Part shown: positions 22,854 through 36,800 of the stretch, piece by piece | Layout of the letters: each line of letters starts with the position of its first letter | Position numbering within the stretch: position 1 is the first letter of the stretch | Assembly: GCF_020382885.2 (NCBI RefSeq) | Contig: NC_058499.1 | Location: forward strand, 22,429,872-22,493,871 | Length of the DNA: 64,000 bases | Origin: Scatophagus argus | Taxonomy: Eukaryota > Chordata > Actinopteri > Scatophagidae | Reading direction: 5' to 3' | Program-made: the position numbers and the translations under genes | Notes under the pieces: generated by a model | Seen by the model: only the letters and a program-made list of their open reading frames with translations | What the model was told of the DNA's origin: nothing | Database searches by the model: none

Positions 22854-25800
22854 CTGAAGCTCCTCCCTCCTGCCTGCTCAGTATTCTATTGCTGCTGCAG
22901 CTCAGGGTCCTGCTGCTCTATCTGTCTCTGCTACCATGTTAATGTACGTTAACTGTGTTAAAAACACACACACTTTAATTTGGATTTATATATATATTTT
23001 TAAATATCATACATTCTTCAGATATCCTTGTTAAAGTGTGAGAAGGGAAATCACTCTAAATGGCTTGCTCACAATGCAGACATGCACTGAGTCATGAGAG
23101 GTTTGCAGAAAAGCCTTTGTATTAAGAGACTACAAGCGAACATGAGTCTACAGTATGCTAGCAGTTTAGTGAAACGGTACTCAGGAACAGCAGTGCTTAG
23201 AGCAAATTGCTAACATACGGTGTATTTTAAACAATTCTGCAGGGCCACAATCTTAGGCTAGCATGCCAGGATTGACTACACTAAAAAGTACAACTGAGAC
23301 TGGTGGAAATGTCAAGAGTTTTGCAAAAATGAAATCTTGAACTAGAATTTTGGAAGTCAACAAATGACAACCAAGGATTGGGATTCATTCTCTGATCACC
23401 ATAGATCTACATCATATCTACAGGCTTACCACATTTAATGACAAACCGTGAAGATGGTGACACATTAAAAAAAAAAAAAAACAGACTCATCCAATACTTG
23501 TTGAGATGGATTGGATGGATTTACATTCATGGCCTTCTCAAGAAGAGCACTAATAACATTGGCAATTCCATCACATTCTACATAGCACATTCGTCAGTTA
23601 CAAACTTGGATATACTTTGGTTTATGATAAAGTACTCGCAAAACTAACGATCATCAGCAAATTTGTTCATATGCTAAAATGCAAAACTAACATGGTGACC
23701 ATAGTAAGCATTCTACCTACTTCATATCAGGTTGTTAGCATGTTGAGATTTGCTGTAGGCCAAAGTATCACTGTGCCTCACTACACGTTCTGTGAGCTGT
23801 TAGCCTTGCTAGCAGTGACATGTTGCATCTTGTTTGCTTTATGCCAAGGAGTCAGATCTGAGGGTGGAAGTGGAGGGATAAATTAGTACTATTAATTTGA
23901 GTATCTTCTTTTATTTTACCACTAGGTGTCGCCAAAGGCTGAATTTCACAAATGCTATGCATGTTATTTGCAGTATCACCAATGATATCAGCCAATGATT
24001 GGTATATGTAAAATACAAACTACAACCCTGCATGTAAAGTCGTCCTCATTTCCCCTTACGTACTTAAAGGGCGACCATAAAGTAGAAACAGAACACTTTA
24101 TTACACAATAATATACTGCAGTAGTCTTCCATTAAATGCAACTATGCTATTTTCTCTTGACCAAGGTCCTCAATGACACACAGCACTTTATATAACTGGT
24201 TTCAGGGGCTGAGCAGTACTCACAATAAACTTAACAGATATATAAATAACAGTGACTGAACACAAAGTACAAGACTGACATCAGAAATATACAGACATTT
24301 ATTTACAAATACATTTGCATTTGCATAGACATTTAAAATTCCAAAATAAAAGTTTAAAGATATTATAGTAAACAGATTTAAGAAATATTATTTTACGCTG
24401 CATAATTTAGCACAAAGAAAAGTTCACTTGTCAGAATCAAAGCTTACAAGCTGTTGTTTCATCCTTATCATATAAATATACATAAATAAGATCTGTATGT
24501 ACTTTATTCCAACAGGCATAATCCTTTCACTTTGTCATGCAGTCGTCACAATCAGTATACATTATCACTTATCATCATAATCATAATAATCATTATTATC
24601 ACAGTCATCGATATGTCCACCATCATTAAAAATAATTTTTGGTTGTCTCTGAAGAAGTGTGGTACACAGTGATTAGTCAGAATTCTTTATGAAGCCTTGA
24701 ACATTTGTATTAACTGCACATAAGACAAACTTTGTTATGGTTTTGATATGTTTGTTGTGGACAACAAGAAACATTTTGGAGAAGTTCATGCCCGACCCTG
24801 CAAGTCGTGGTGAAACTTTACTGACGCAGCCCTTTTAAGGTTTACCTAAAGATTTAATTATTATTGCTGTTCTGAATAGCAAGAAAAAGCTATGCGAATG
24901 GAATCATTTCAATATATTATTATTTTACTCTTGTGTGGGAGTATTTTCTCAAACTAGAAAAGTTTATATAAAAAAATCATGTTCTGTTTGTTCTGCTTTA
25001 GTTATCTGTGTTGTTGTAGAGTGTTTGGAGGAGGCATTTTGAGGATCTGCCAGTCACTAACAAGACCTCCTGCTGTCCAGTCAGAGGATTCGTCCTTCGT
25101 CATCCTGCAGGGATCTGCATGGCTCCATAAACCACTGGCTATAGAAGGGTGGAGGGAGACCTGAAGGTGGATTCTAAAGAGCCTAAAAATCACCCTAAAA
25201 CATTTTTCACATTCACCTTCCAAAAAGATTTTTAATTGGAATTAATTAATGAATGAATTACTCTGTGACCTTGAGATCCCCACAGCAGGAAGTCTGGATA
25301 GACCGGCCTCATGCCTCAGGTCCGTCCCTCTGACACCATGACAACATTATCATTCATCCATCTCACAACTAAATGCATATGTTTTCTTATTGTCAAACCC
25401 GTAAAAAATATCTGCTCCCTCTGACAATGTAAAGCTGATGCAATTAAACAATTTCCTCTTCTGTACAAAGCATCAAACAAAATATTTTTTTCTACGTCTT
25501 TTTTCGTAGAACAAAAAGAAGAAAACTGAGGAATTATCACAACAGACCTGCAAAACCTCCACAGTGGTGTCAGACATTAAGAACGCTGCTTTACATGACA
25601 TTAACAGTACATTGCACTAGCGTATTCTGCAGCTTTGCTGGTAATTAATAAGTTAAATCTAAACTGTCAAATGCATTTCTGCATGTTCTAATATCTGAAA
25701 ACAAACATTTTCTGTTCACAGCTGCTTCTGAAAACTACAGTGAGAACAAATATGGTGGAGGGAATTTCTGTGTGTTGTTACAACCCTGCAGTGTGAAGCA

Positions 25801-26059
25801 GCAAAGCTGAGCAGCCAACAGCAAAAAGAGCTGTGAGAGTGACAAGGAAGCTGCAGATGAAGTGGAGAAATTTTATATATGTATATTTTTTTTTTCCTGA
25901 GTTGGTTCATTAGGTTGTAGGATCCTTTGTCACTGACATTCTCTACACACACACTCTCACACACTTTCTGTCACACCGTCAGTGCCCTTCCTTCTCCATC
26001 TTTCACATTCACCTACCATCCATCACTTCCTGTTCCCCTCTGATGAAACCACACAGTCT

Positions 26060-26102
<43 letters not shown>

Positions 26103-26714
26103 CGTGTGCGTGCAGACATTCCTTTGTCTTATGGTGATGATAAATGTTTAGTGTTTTTTTCACGTAATGTAATGTTTCTTTTGAATATACTTGACAGTAT
26201 TATACATCTATACAGCAAACATAGAATTCCTCCAAAAAATGTGCACATGCTTCTACGTGTGTATGTTTGTGTGTGTGTGTCCTTTTCTTTCTCTCCATGG
26301 CCCACCTCCTGGCTGTACATTAGGATGTTGTGGATGGCTTTCGGGTGATGATTTGGCTGGCGAGGTCAGTGCAGTGAAGAACACGGCAGCAACAGATGTT
26401 GATTTGGTTATAAAAATGGCACAGAAAGGCCTTGCAACTGTGCAGAAATGATCACAGTGGGGAAACACATACACACCAAGATGAGCGAGCTCTGGCAAAG
26501 ATTGCTGGCTGTAATCAAAAAGCAGGTTGATAATGTGCTAAGGTATGTATGAGTGGACTAGCTGCAGTGGCCCAGGAGTCTTCAGAAGTGGAGTTGCGAA
26601 AGGTTGTGAAAGATATGGCTGCTGAGACTGAACTAAAGGTGTGAATATAGCATAAGGGCTGCTTACTAAGAGGGTGGGTGATAAGTCCTGTGGCCCTTCA
26701 GCCCATTTTTTCTG
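22854..26714. other. Intergenic, ano10 promoter to fa2h 3' end
   Basis: Both neighbours are on the minus strand, so this includes the ano10 upstream region and the fa2h 3' untranslated region (to the left of 26715). TTTATT (AATAAA on the minus strand) occurs near 24097, 24298 and 24502, but I cannot say which is used. There is a GT run at 26062-26098. I see no open frame that looks like a gene. Confidence 0.5.
26062..26098. repeat. (GT)n microsatellite
   Basis: About eighteen GT units in the fa2h 3' region. Confidence 0.9.
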
Positions 26715-29700
26715 TTAGAATTCCTCATTAGGGATGACTGTGTTGAAAGGGTAGTCCCAAAATGTGGTCGTGATGCCGAAACCTGGAGAGAGACATGAAG
26801 ATTACAGATCAAAAGAAGAACATGGAGCACTGAAACTGAAATTTAACACATCTTCCTCCCTTTGTCAAATGTCAGATTTCGGGTGCACACCTGCTCTCTG
26901 GTGCTCAAAGTGGTGTTTGACGTGGTAGGCCTTCAGGCTGTACATATACGAGCCTCTCTTTGGCGAACCGTAGTGAAGGTAGTAGTGGATCATATCGTAC
27001 ACGACGTAGCCACACAGTCCCCCGACAAAAATGCATATCCCGAGGATATCTGGCAGCATGTTGCGGAGGATTATATAGAAACTTCCCACCACTAAAGAGG
27101 CCAAGCCGGGTGGGAACACCAGCCGAGAGCCGTCAAACGGAGACTGTGGAGAAACAAGTTGGTGTCATGCTCTGGAGCCAATGTGGGCGAGAGGTTATAA
27201 AGCTTAAATTCATTCAAATTATCAAAATGTGAAGTGCAGTCAGACCAAATAACCACCAATACCAGCAATACAAAATCCTTCATTAATGATTACTTCAGTT
27301 TTGTGTCATAACGGACAACATAATAAAAGTTTTATGATCATGAGTGCTGCCTGTTCCTCAGCGTCTGTGTGTTTGTACCTTGTGGTGTTGTCCATGCAGG
27401 AGGAAGTGAAGCGTGATGAGGTAGTAGTTATGGGCTGGTGGTTTCATGTGAAAGACAAAGCGATGGATGCAGTACTCGATGAACGACCACAAGAACCAGC
27501 CCACCAAAAAGAGTGGCACGAAGACGTACTTATGAATCGGAATTGAGAAGTCTGGGAACACGCAGACATACACACACAGATAATGACATAAACACACAAA
27601 CTGGACATGAAAATGATGAAAACAACTTGTATTGTGTGGTTTTAAATGAGAATGTGAATGTGGAAATGAAAATGAAAGCATGCACGAGCGCTTATATTTT
27701 CCTGATGCTGATGTGTGTGTGTTACCTGAGGTGAGGACTATCCTGGTGGTGCCCTCTGCCAGCGTGGTGTAGCAGAGCCAACTTAAATAAAACACAATAG
27801 GAAGCCAAACCACTGGTACCCAGTACCTGTAGAAAGAAAACAGAGAGCATTATACGCTGTCTGTTTTATAGTCTCTATCATTATCTACATTATAAGGACA
27901 AAAGTATTGGGAAACACACCTCTTTATTATTGAATTCAGGGGTTGGGCTGGGACCCTTAATTTCCAGAGAAGGGGAATCTTAATGCTTCAGCACACCAAG
28001 ACATGTTGGACAATGCTATGCTTCCAACTTTGTGGCAGTTTGTTGAAGGCACTTTGCTATTCCAGCATGACTGTGCCCCAGTGCACAAAGCAAAGTCTGT
28101 AAAGACATGACTGGATGAGTTTGGTGTGGAAGAACTTGACTGGTCCACACAGAGTCCTGACCTCAACCCCATCCAACACATTTGGGATGAACTGGACCAG
28201 AGATTGTGATTCAGGCCTTTTGGTCAAACATCAGAGTCTGACCTCACAAATGCTCTACTGAATTGAAAGCCTTGACAGAGGAAGAGTGGAAGCTGCTACA
28301 GCTGCAAAGTTTTCTATGTATTAAAGAATGCAATGTTATTAAAGTCCTTGCTGGTGTAATGTTTAGGTTTCCCAATGCTTTTGTCTATATAATACATCAT
28401 TAACTACTCTGAAGTTGCTCTCAAGCAAAGCACTGAAGCTACCAGCTTCCCCAGTGTAGCTGCTTGTTGAACTTGACGACGTGCGTATGACTGGGTGAAT
28501 TAGGGTGGAACAGCAGCTTTCAGTGTTAAAGCAGACTCACAAATCACTTCTAAATCACTTGGTGTTAGTGCAGCTAACCCACAGCCCAGTGAGCTCAAGT
28601 ATGCCTACACAGAGAATGTCATTACAATAGATTCTTACAGGACATAGTGATCCCAGAGGTTTGGTTTATTGTTTTCAGGAGGTCAATCACAGCATATGAT
28701 GCTTAGGTGTTATAACTCACACAGAAGAGTTTAACGGTTTTGTTTTACCCACTAATCTGATGTCAGTATTTATTTAACCCAATAATACATAGTTGGGTTT
28801 CTCTTAACTAATCTCCTGTTTTCAAGATAACTGAAATGCTGGCTTGTGCTTCACTGCCATTTCCATACAAGTGCCTAATCAGTACTGAGCCTCAACAGAG
28901 GAAAAGGAATCGAGATAAGCTCACTAATAAGCTACATCCATCATCATGTCTTTAATTTTTTTGTGAGCTGCTAGATTTACCTCTCTAGGGTTGCTAGCTA
29001 GAGTTACAGAGTCTCCAGTCTTACCAAGAAGTCTTGGTGATGGCCTCCATGAAGGGGTTTCCAAACAGTCTGATAGGTCTATCAACTGGCTCGTGAACCC
29101 ATGCATCATATTTCTCTCCGAGGTGGCCTACCTGCCAAGCCAGGGGCTTCCGCCAGTCCACCAAATCCTGTGGGGGTACAACCAATAACAAATTAGCGAA
29201 TGTGAGCGAGTCAGTGTGATTGTGTTTCACAAAGCACAGAACCCACTGCAACAGCAAGGCAGAGTTACTGTTTTGTCTCCAACAGGTGGCAGCAGAGAGC
29301 AAAGGATGACCTGTAGTGCTATTGTTCCAACCAGGAAGTGTCTGCTCGTCTGTTGATTTGTGCCTGCATGTGCCTTCGCAGGTTTACTTCACTTTAACTG
29401 AATTGTTGTCTGTACTAAGTGAAGACTTTCCTCATAAGTTCAAAGACCACACACTGATCTACATTTACAAGCTCTTTACAACCTCCTCATGCTCCTCACA
29501 TGAGACACGTCCCTGTGGCGAGGCCAACAATGACGATAGTGAACTTTCACGCTGACCTGAAGTTGCCTGAGGTTAGGAAACTGGGTGGAAAAGTTTATCT
29601 CAAGTCAGAACCTGCAACAAAACTTATTAAGGAGGATGATCGCAGTAAAACCATGACTGCAGCAGAAGACACTACATTAAATATATCACATCAAAACAGG

Positions 29701-32700
29701 CAGTCCACTCACATGTCCCAACCCAAAAAAATGAATGATGCTGTGTAAAACATCACAATGTGATCATCTGCTCATCGTTTTTGACATACACTCAGAAGAA
29801 AACAGTATAAGGCCAACATTTAATGTTTTACCCCATCAACTCAATTGATTTTTGTAAATATATGCTTATTCTGAATTTTATGCCAGCAACACATATGAAA
29901 CAATTTGGAACAGGAGCAACAAAACAGTGTGTAAGTTGTATGCTGCTCTTAAACGCCTGTTTGGAACTTTCCACAGGTAAACAGGTTCATTGGTAACAGT
30001 TGATAGGATCATGACTGGATATGAAAGGAGCATCCTCGAAAGGCTCAGGTGTTCACAGGCATTTAGTCAAATACCTGACTGTGTAAAGGATATCCCTACA
30101 TGAGCTCAGGAACACTTTGTTACTAAACTCAGTTGGTTTGCAAATTATTTTGTTTTTTGTTTTTTTTTGTTTGTTTTATGTCTTACGCAGCATATCAACT
30201 TTCTTGAAATGGGGCGTACAAAGGGTGTGGATCATTTGGTAAAAGCTGATTGTTGCCCAGGTGACAGTGTCTTGCTTACGACACCCATCTGAGGACATTC
30301 ACATCAGGCACACCAAGTGTGAGGTTAACTACTGAGTATCCGGCTGATTATAAGTAACTACAGCTTACTGCCTGAACGATAACGTGTTTATCACATACAA
30401 TCCAAAAATGGCATTCACTCACACTGACAGTTTAGCTTCTGCGGGCACTTTAGTGAGCAATGGCATGTCGGCTTCCTGTCAAATCACTATAGGCCTTACA
30501 AGTTATCACCCTCAAAGTGTTGCTTCTTAACACCCATCTCTGGTCTTTATTACCTCGGTTCAGTCAGGACAAAGCAATAAATGCAGCTTATTCTATTTTT
30601 GTAGTGATGGAGGTAATACTGTACAGTATATGTTTAATGTTAAAATGAAACAAACGGCAGCTGCGTGTAAAAACTGAGTAACAAATACTTTAACAATTAA
30701 TCCAGAGAATTAATCTAAAAAACAATGTATTTTCAGTTTTTACATAACTCTCTGAATGTCAGCTTCAATTGGAGACTTCAATACTCACAGGTGTGGTGTG
30801 GTACTGTAGTCTGCTGCCACTCCCTAAAGATATGTAGTCTGTACAGTGAAAGGCCTTTGGAGGCACAGTAGAAAGTAAAAAAAAAAAAAACAATCAACTA
30901 CAATAGCTGCACTCAAGTCATCTGGTAATTCACATGCTAGGAGCTGCCAGATATTCATGTTGAGGAAGCTCTGCTGGGCCTGCTGACAAATGTCACACTC
31001 TGGTACTCATGTTCACATTTGTCAAGCAGAAGCGTTTCAGCTGCTTTCCCGAAAGTCAGTATTCCTCTTGTTTATTAGACAGAGGGAAAACTTCATATGT
31101 TTATAAGACAGCAAGACTCATGCATTCAAAAAAAGAAGTGAAATCGCCTGTCACATGGGGAGTATAAGCACACTCGTGACAAGGGCAGGAACTTCCCACA
31201 AAAAAGTGATGATCACTTGAAACGAGGTGGAAGAACGCATTTAATTCCACTATCACCAAGAAAATGAGACTTAACTTACACTGTCACCTCCTATGACAAC
31301 ATGGACATGATGCTGTTTATACTGTAGCTGCAAAAATCACAAAAGCACGATGAATCATGCTGCTACATAAACCAAGACATTTGCTGACATTCCTGCTAAA
31401 CATGAACAATTTAATATGCATTTTTATTATCAGCAAATGCCAGTCGTTGCGGTGGTATTCTACAAATTGACAGGAAACGTTGGCTCGTAAGAACAAAAGA
31501 TAAGGACGCTGGTTTCTGTATCTAAGATGAACGAATGAACAATGAAACCAGACCATGTCCGTTTGTGAAACCATATCTCTCATTCCTGAGCATGAGACAC
31601 AAACACACGGTCACACCCACACACAGAGGTCTGACCCACATACGTCCACATCCTTTTAGCAGTGTGTGCGCAAATATGTCCTGGGCCACACTGAAGGTCC
31701 ACCTACTGAACTGACACTGTCTGTGAAAGAGGTCACGAAACAGGCATAATGGATGAAACACTGTCTGATTTGGTTAACATTTGGTTTACTGAAATGCAAA
31801 TGACGTGTTTGGGCTGTCACCCTGCTGTCTTACCTCCCAAGGCAGGTGTTTGGGAACACACTGTCTGTTTCAACTGATTTCACTGCTGAACTACTAATGT
31901 CTCCAGACTCCTTTAAAAATCACGCATTCTTCAGAGCTGTTAGAAACTCAATAAACTTGAAGAAATGGCTATAGCAAATTCTAAATCATCTGTGCCTTCT
32001 TGTGAATTGGGCATTAAATGCAATACTTTGCGTTGTTTCTTTCCTTGTATAAAGTGTCAGTTTGTCGCAGCATCGCTGTAGCAGCCTGTCTGCTCTGTGT
32101 CTACAGTGTATCTTACCCGCCAGCATCAAGCAGCCGTTTGAATACATTGTCTCAATTTATTTCAGCATTTACTCCAAAATTATGAAAGAAGGCAACATTT
32201 TACTGATGGTAAGTATATTTGTAAATGACAAGTTCATTTACAAATATAATAAATAGTAAATAATATGGGCTGCTACTGACACATGTGGAAAAAGTCCCCA
32301 GACTCATTTATTTGTCTATTATTTGTGCCTTAATGTAAATATAGCAAATGTTATGCGTGAATTTCGTTCTTTCTTGCTTTGTCTAAAAAACATTCCAGAA
32401 TTTTTTGTTTTACACAGTGATGTGTTATCCCAGTGATGTGTGTGTTCTTTTGCATACCATGCAAGGAAGGGAGAATCGTGAGTGTCACTCAAGACACATG
32501 TGGAGGTGCATTCTAATGCCGAGTGTGAATTTTCAGGATTAAAGTGCCCAAGTCAAATGTCAGTGGCTGCTCTGAACAGGCTCTAAATAATGTGAGACTG
32601 ACTGTAACGCCATTCCTGCTCTACCAGTTTGCCAATACACAATGTGTGCGCAGCAGGACAACTACGACAACAATACAAGGTCATGAAATAAGGTTGAACA

Positions 32701-33800
32701 GGCAGGCACTTTTACTTTAAGCTGAACCTACAGCAGTAGTTCACTAAGAGCCAGACGGGATCAACAGTCCCCACAGTTTGAACAGTTGTCCTGTGATATT
32801 AATCGCATGATAAAAGTTTCTGAGAAACATTTTTATGATGCTTTGTAGGTCATGTCCGTCTTTATAATTACCAAAGAAGACAGCACATGATAACACTGCA
32901 GCCAAAAAGGATTGCTTCATCCGTTCGGCACATGGATTTGGTTGAATCAAACTACACTGAAACTCTGAGCTGAGAAGGAATTTTTTATTTTTATTATTTA
33001 TTTTTTTTTTTTTTTACAGTGAGACTGAAATAAGATAAAAAGAGCTGTGGAGATAAAACCACAGTGAGGTGTCATGGCTTATGAGCCCCAGTCCGGGTTG
33101 GGTTGAGTTTTCACTGTGAACAGTTAAGAGTGATGCATCTCACTCAGCACACTGACACCTGGCAACAGGGAACAAGACAGACTGGTTGAATCTGTTATCA
33201 CACTGTGCTGCGCGTGGACCTGGTACAAAACTCATGTCAGATAGCTCACGAGTGTGAAGGGATGAGTCAGAATCAATCAACGCATCAATGCATTGATGTG
33301 TGCCTACCTATAAGGACAAACATGGGAAATGTTTTAGTATTTGGGTTAAGATTAGGCATCAATTGCCATTTAAGGCAGTCAAATACATTTTCAGTGGCAC
33401 ATTTTTAAAACAGTAGAAAGGGTATAAAAAAACAGTTGTTGGACTGCTCAGATAATATTATCACAAATGTGTTGTTGTGCATTCAGTGGCTTTTCTGTAC
33501 CACTGTGTGCTGTGTTAAGAAAATAAAAATGAAAACACTATTTTACACATAGGTGATTTCTTTTTTTCGCCCATGGAATCAAAAGATGTTCAGAGTATCT
33601 TTTTTGTTTATCGTTGTATGGTATCAAAGTTTTTCATGTCAGTGTTACTACCATTAATACACCTGTGTGTGTTTGTGTACTGTGCTCTTGTCCAGCTGTG
33701 TGACGACTTCAGAGTATACTAACAAACAGGGACAGCTTTGGAATGAGACAGGGTGAATAACCTGATGACTGTTAACCCCTCTTCTCTCGCCCATCTCCAT

Positions 33801-33831
<31 letters not shown>

Positions 33832-36800
33832 TGTCCAGGTCCACAGAGCTGCAGCGGTTGAACGGGGAGTTCTCGTCTTCCTCTTTCACGTTCTTGTCTG
33901 TCGTCTTTTCTTCTGTCTTTCCTTCTGTCTGTTCACTGGCCTTCCTCCTCTCTCTCAGAGTCTGAAGAAAAACAAGAGAAAAACAGTTAACAACACAGTC
34001 AGACTGGCGATCAGAGCTGTGACAGAAGGGACAAGTGGATGCCTCGTTTGTTTCTCTCACACTCACTGTGTTCAAAGCGGTGGTCATTTAGCCATCTTTT
34101 CCAACTTCACATCATGTTAAAAAAAAAAGTCATAGACGGCCTGTTTATACAGTTATAAAACCCCTTTCAAAAGAGCTGACATTGTGTGTGCCTGGTGAGT
34201 CACACAGTCCATTATTTCCATATTGGCTGCCCTTTGCTCCTCTCTATTGAGTGTAACAGCCTCATCACCCTGTCATATATTTCATGGTTATGGCAGCAAC
34301 TGACCTTATTTACTACCTTCAACCTTTGAACATTTCTGTCACTGATAATCAACAGCCAGTGGTTCTGTAATACTGTCTTTCTTGCTAAGAATGGCTTACA
34401 CAAAAAGCATCTAATAACACAATCCGTGATTACACCAGCAATGACTGCATCCACAGCTTCCACTCTCCAACTGTGGGCTGTAAACCAGACCTACACAATG
34501 CAAATGTAAAATATTTACTGATTGAGTTCCAAATCCAGTCTCAGTGAAATTACTTATTTGAATGAAAATAATACAGTCATTTACCCTGATGACTAAAGGA
34601 AGTGACCACTACTACAGCGTTCGAGATTTCAAAATAGATTTTATGCAAAACATAAACAATAAGATAGAAATACACAGAGGCTTTTGTAGCTAGTTCCAAA
34701 GGAGTTCCAAAAGAAAGCAGTGGATTTAACCTTTATGTTAGAGGTTATAAGAAGCAGCGGGTAGGCAGACAAGTGGATTACGCTGCACAGTTTGTAAAAG
34801 TGGACAGTCATATACTTGAAACATGAAACTGAGCTGATGGTGGTCACTTACTGCCTGGTAAGTGACAAGAACCCAAGTACAGCTGCTGTCCACTGAAGGA
34901 GCCACTTAAAGTCATCTTTTTAAGCCTACAAACAGTAGGTGTTTAGTGGACTATTTCACTGTAAAGAAGACTAGTGTGCAACCAATCAGCCACAACATTA
35001 ACACCACTGACAGGTCAAGTGAATAACATATGCTTGCAATGCAATGTTCTGTTTAGAAACCTTGGGTTAGCAATCACATGGATGTTTGACACGCACCAAC
35101 CACATGAACATTGCAGACCAAATACAAGTACGACTCTTCCTGTCAGCTGTGGTGGTCCCAATAATGTTCCAGCCATCACTGATATCTGCCCCAAGCTGAG
35201 TGGCACAGAGAAACTAGACCCTTGTTTGTATTGGCTGCCATCACCCTGCAGCACATCGCTTCCTTTTTGTCTGTGACTAAACATCTACATACAACTTCAG
35301 TGTTACAAAGTTCACTACTATATCTCTTCTCTGACTGTCAACTGACCGTCTCTGCTCATCCTCCAAGTTTACCAATGGCTGTCAAGTTCCCGTCAGTCAA
35401 GTGAAATATTTATCAACTGGTTGGTTTCAGACACGTGCACAAGCACACATGGCAATTCAACACCTGCAGAGGCCCCCCACATTGTCACACTGTGCTAAAA
35501 CAAAAAAAAGGGACCATAAACCTGTCGTGTCCCTTCTCAGAGGAATAAGATTCATGTTGTAACTTGCTCTGACATATGAGATCAACTTCTTTAATCCAGT
35601 AATGCAGCGAACTTGCATTATAGGGTTTCTCAATATAGAGAAAAAAAAAAATCATAGTCACCACTATTTTGGTCACTAGTGAGATTGTGGGGTTAATATG
35701 ATTACTAATTCACTGTGGACACATTGATATTGAACGACCTTTTTGAATATAAAATAAAATTCAACTCACTGTGGCTCACTTGATTGCAGTCAACCTGCCA
35801 CAGCCCAGCTGAGAGTGAGTTTGGGTTGCTTCACACCAAACCGATCACATGGCGAAGTGTGATGAATATTAATTATTTATTTATTAAAGTTTAGTTGGTG
35901 ATCTTAGTATGATTAGGGCTCCAAACGAGGATATGGAGCGTAATGACTGAGCTGTCCTTAGCTTTAATTTCAGAATTTACATAATCCATATGTACAAGTG
36001 TTGAAGATGGTCTGGGTAAGTTGACATTAGAAAGCAGAGTGTGTGTGTGTGTGTGTGTGTGTGGGTGTGTGTGTGGAGTCTCCTCACAGCACGGTAGTGT
36101 TCACTGCAGCAATTTACACACAAAAACTAAATGAACACAAAAAAAGTACTTGATCATATCTGTGCGGTATTAGTATTAATATTATCACAAACTAGTGATG
36201 CCCCGTTCTGTAGTTCTTTCATGCTCTTTAATCTTATCTTGGATTTCTCCTTTCAGATATGACATGTTCAGTCCTTGTCAAATTTCCCCTTTTTGTTATA
36301 GTCGCTGAAAGCTACCAACACACACACAAACAGGAAGTATTATAGCTTTATATTGGTAAAGGTTAAAAAGCAGACACGCCCTTTCTATCAGCAGCAGCAG
36401 TATCCATAGCCTACGTGCATGGGTATGAGTAATGTGTGATTCTCTACCTCATCCCTCTTTATACAAACATTACTGAATTAACAAAGGTCACTATAGCTCT
36501 GTGTCATCAATGAATTCTGCAGGTGTGGTATATTTGAGTGGTGTGGCCAGTATTGGGAAAGTGAATATCCCACCAGGATACAGTTTTACTTAATGAAACA
36601 GAAAAGTATGAGACTGAATACGGCAGAATTCAAAATAGTAATGACAAAACCTGACACTTTCTCCACACCGCCTCTGTCAAAATAACAATACTGCCGTGAT
36701 TGGGGCACAGCACATGTACGCAAAAACGAGGGTGAATATTCACTTCACTTCCTTTCTATGTGAATGAAGGGCTGGATAAAACATTCACTTGTGGTGGCAA

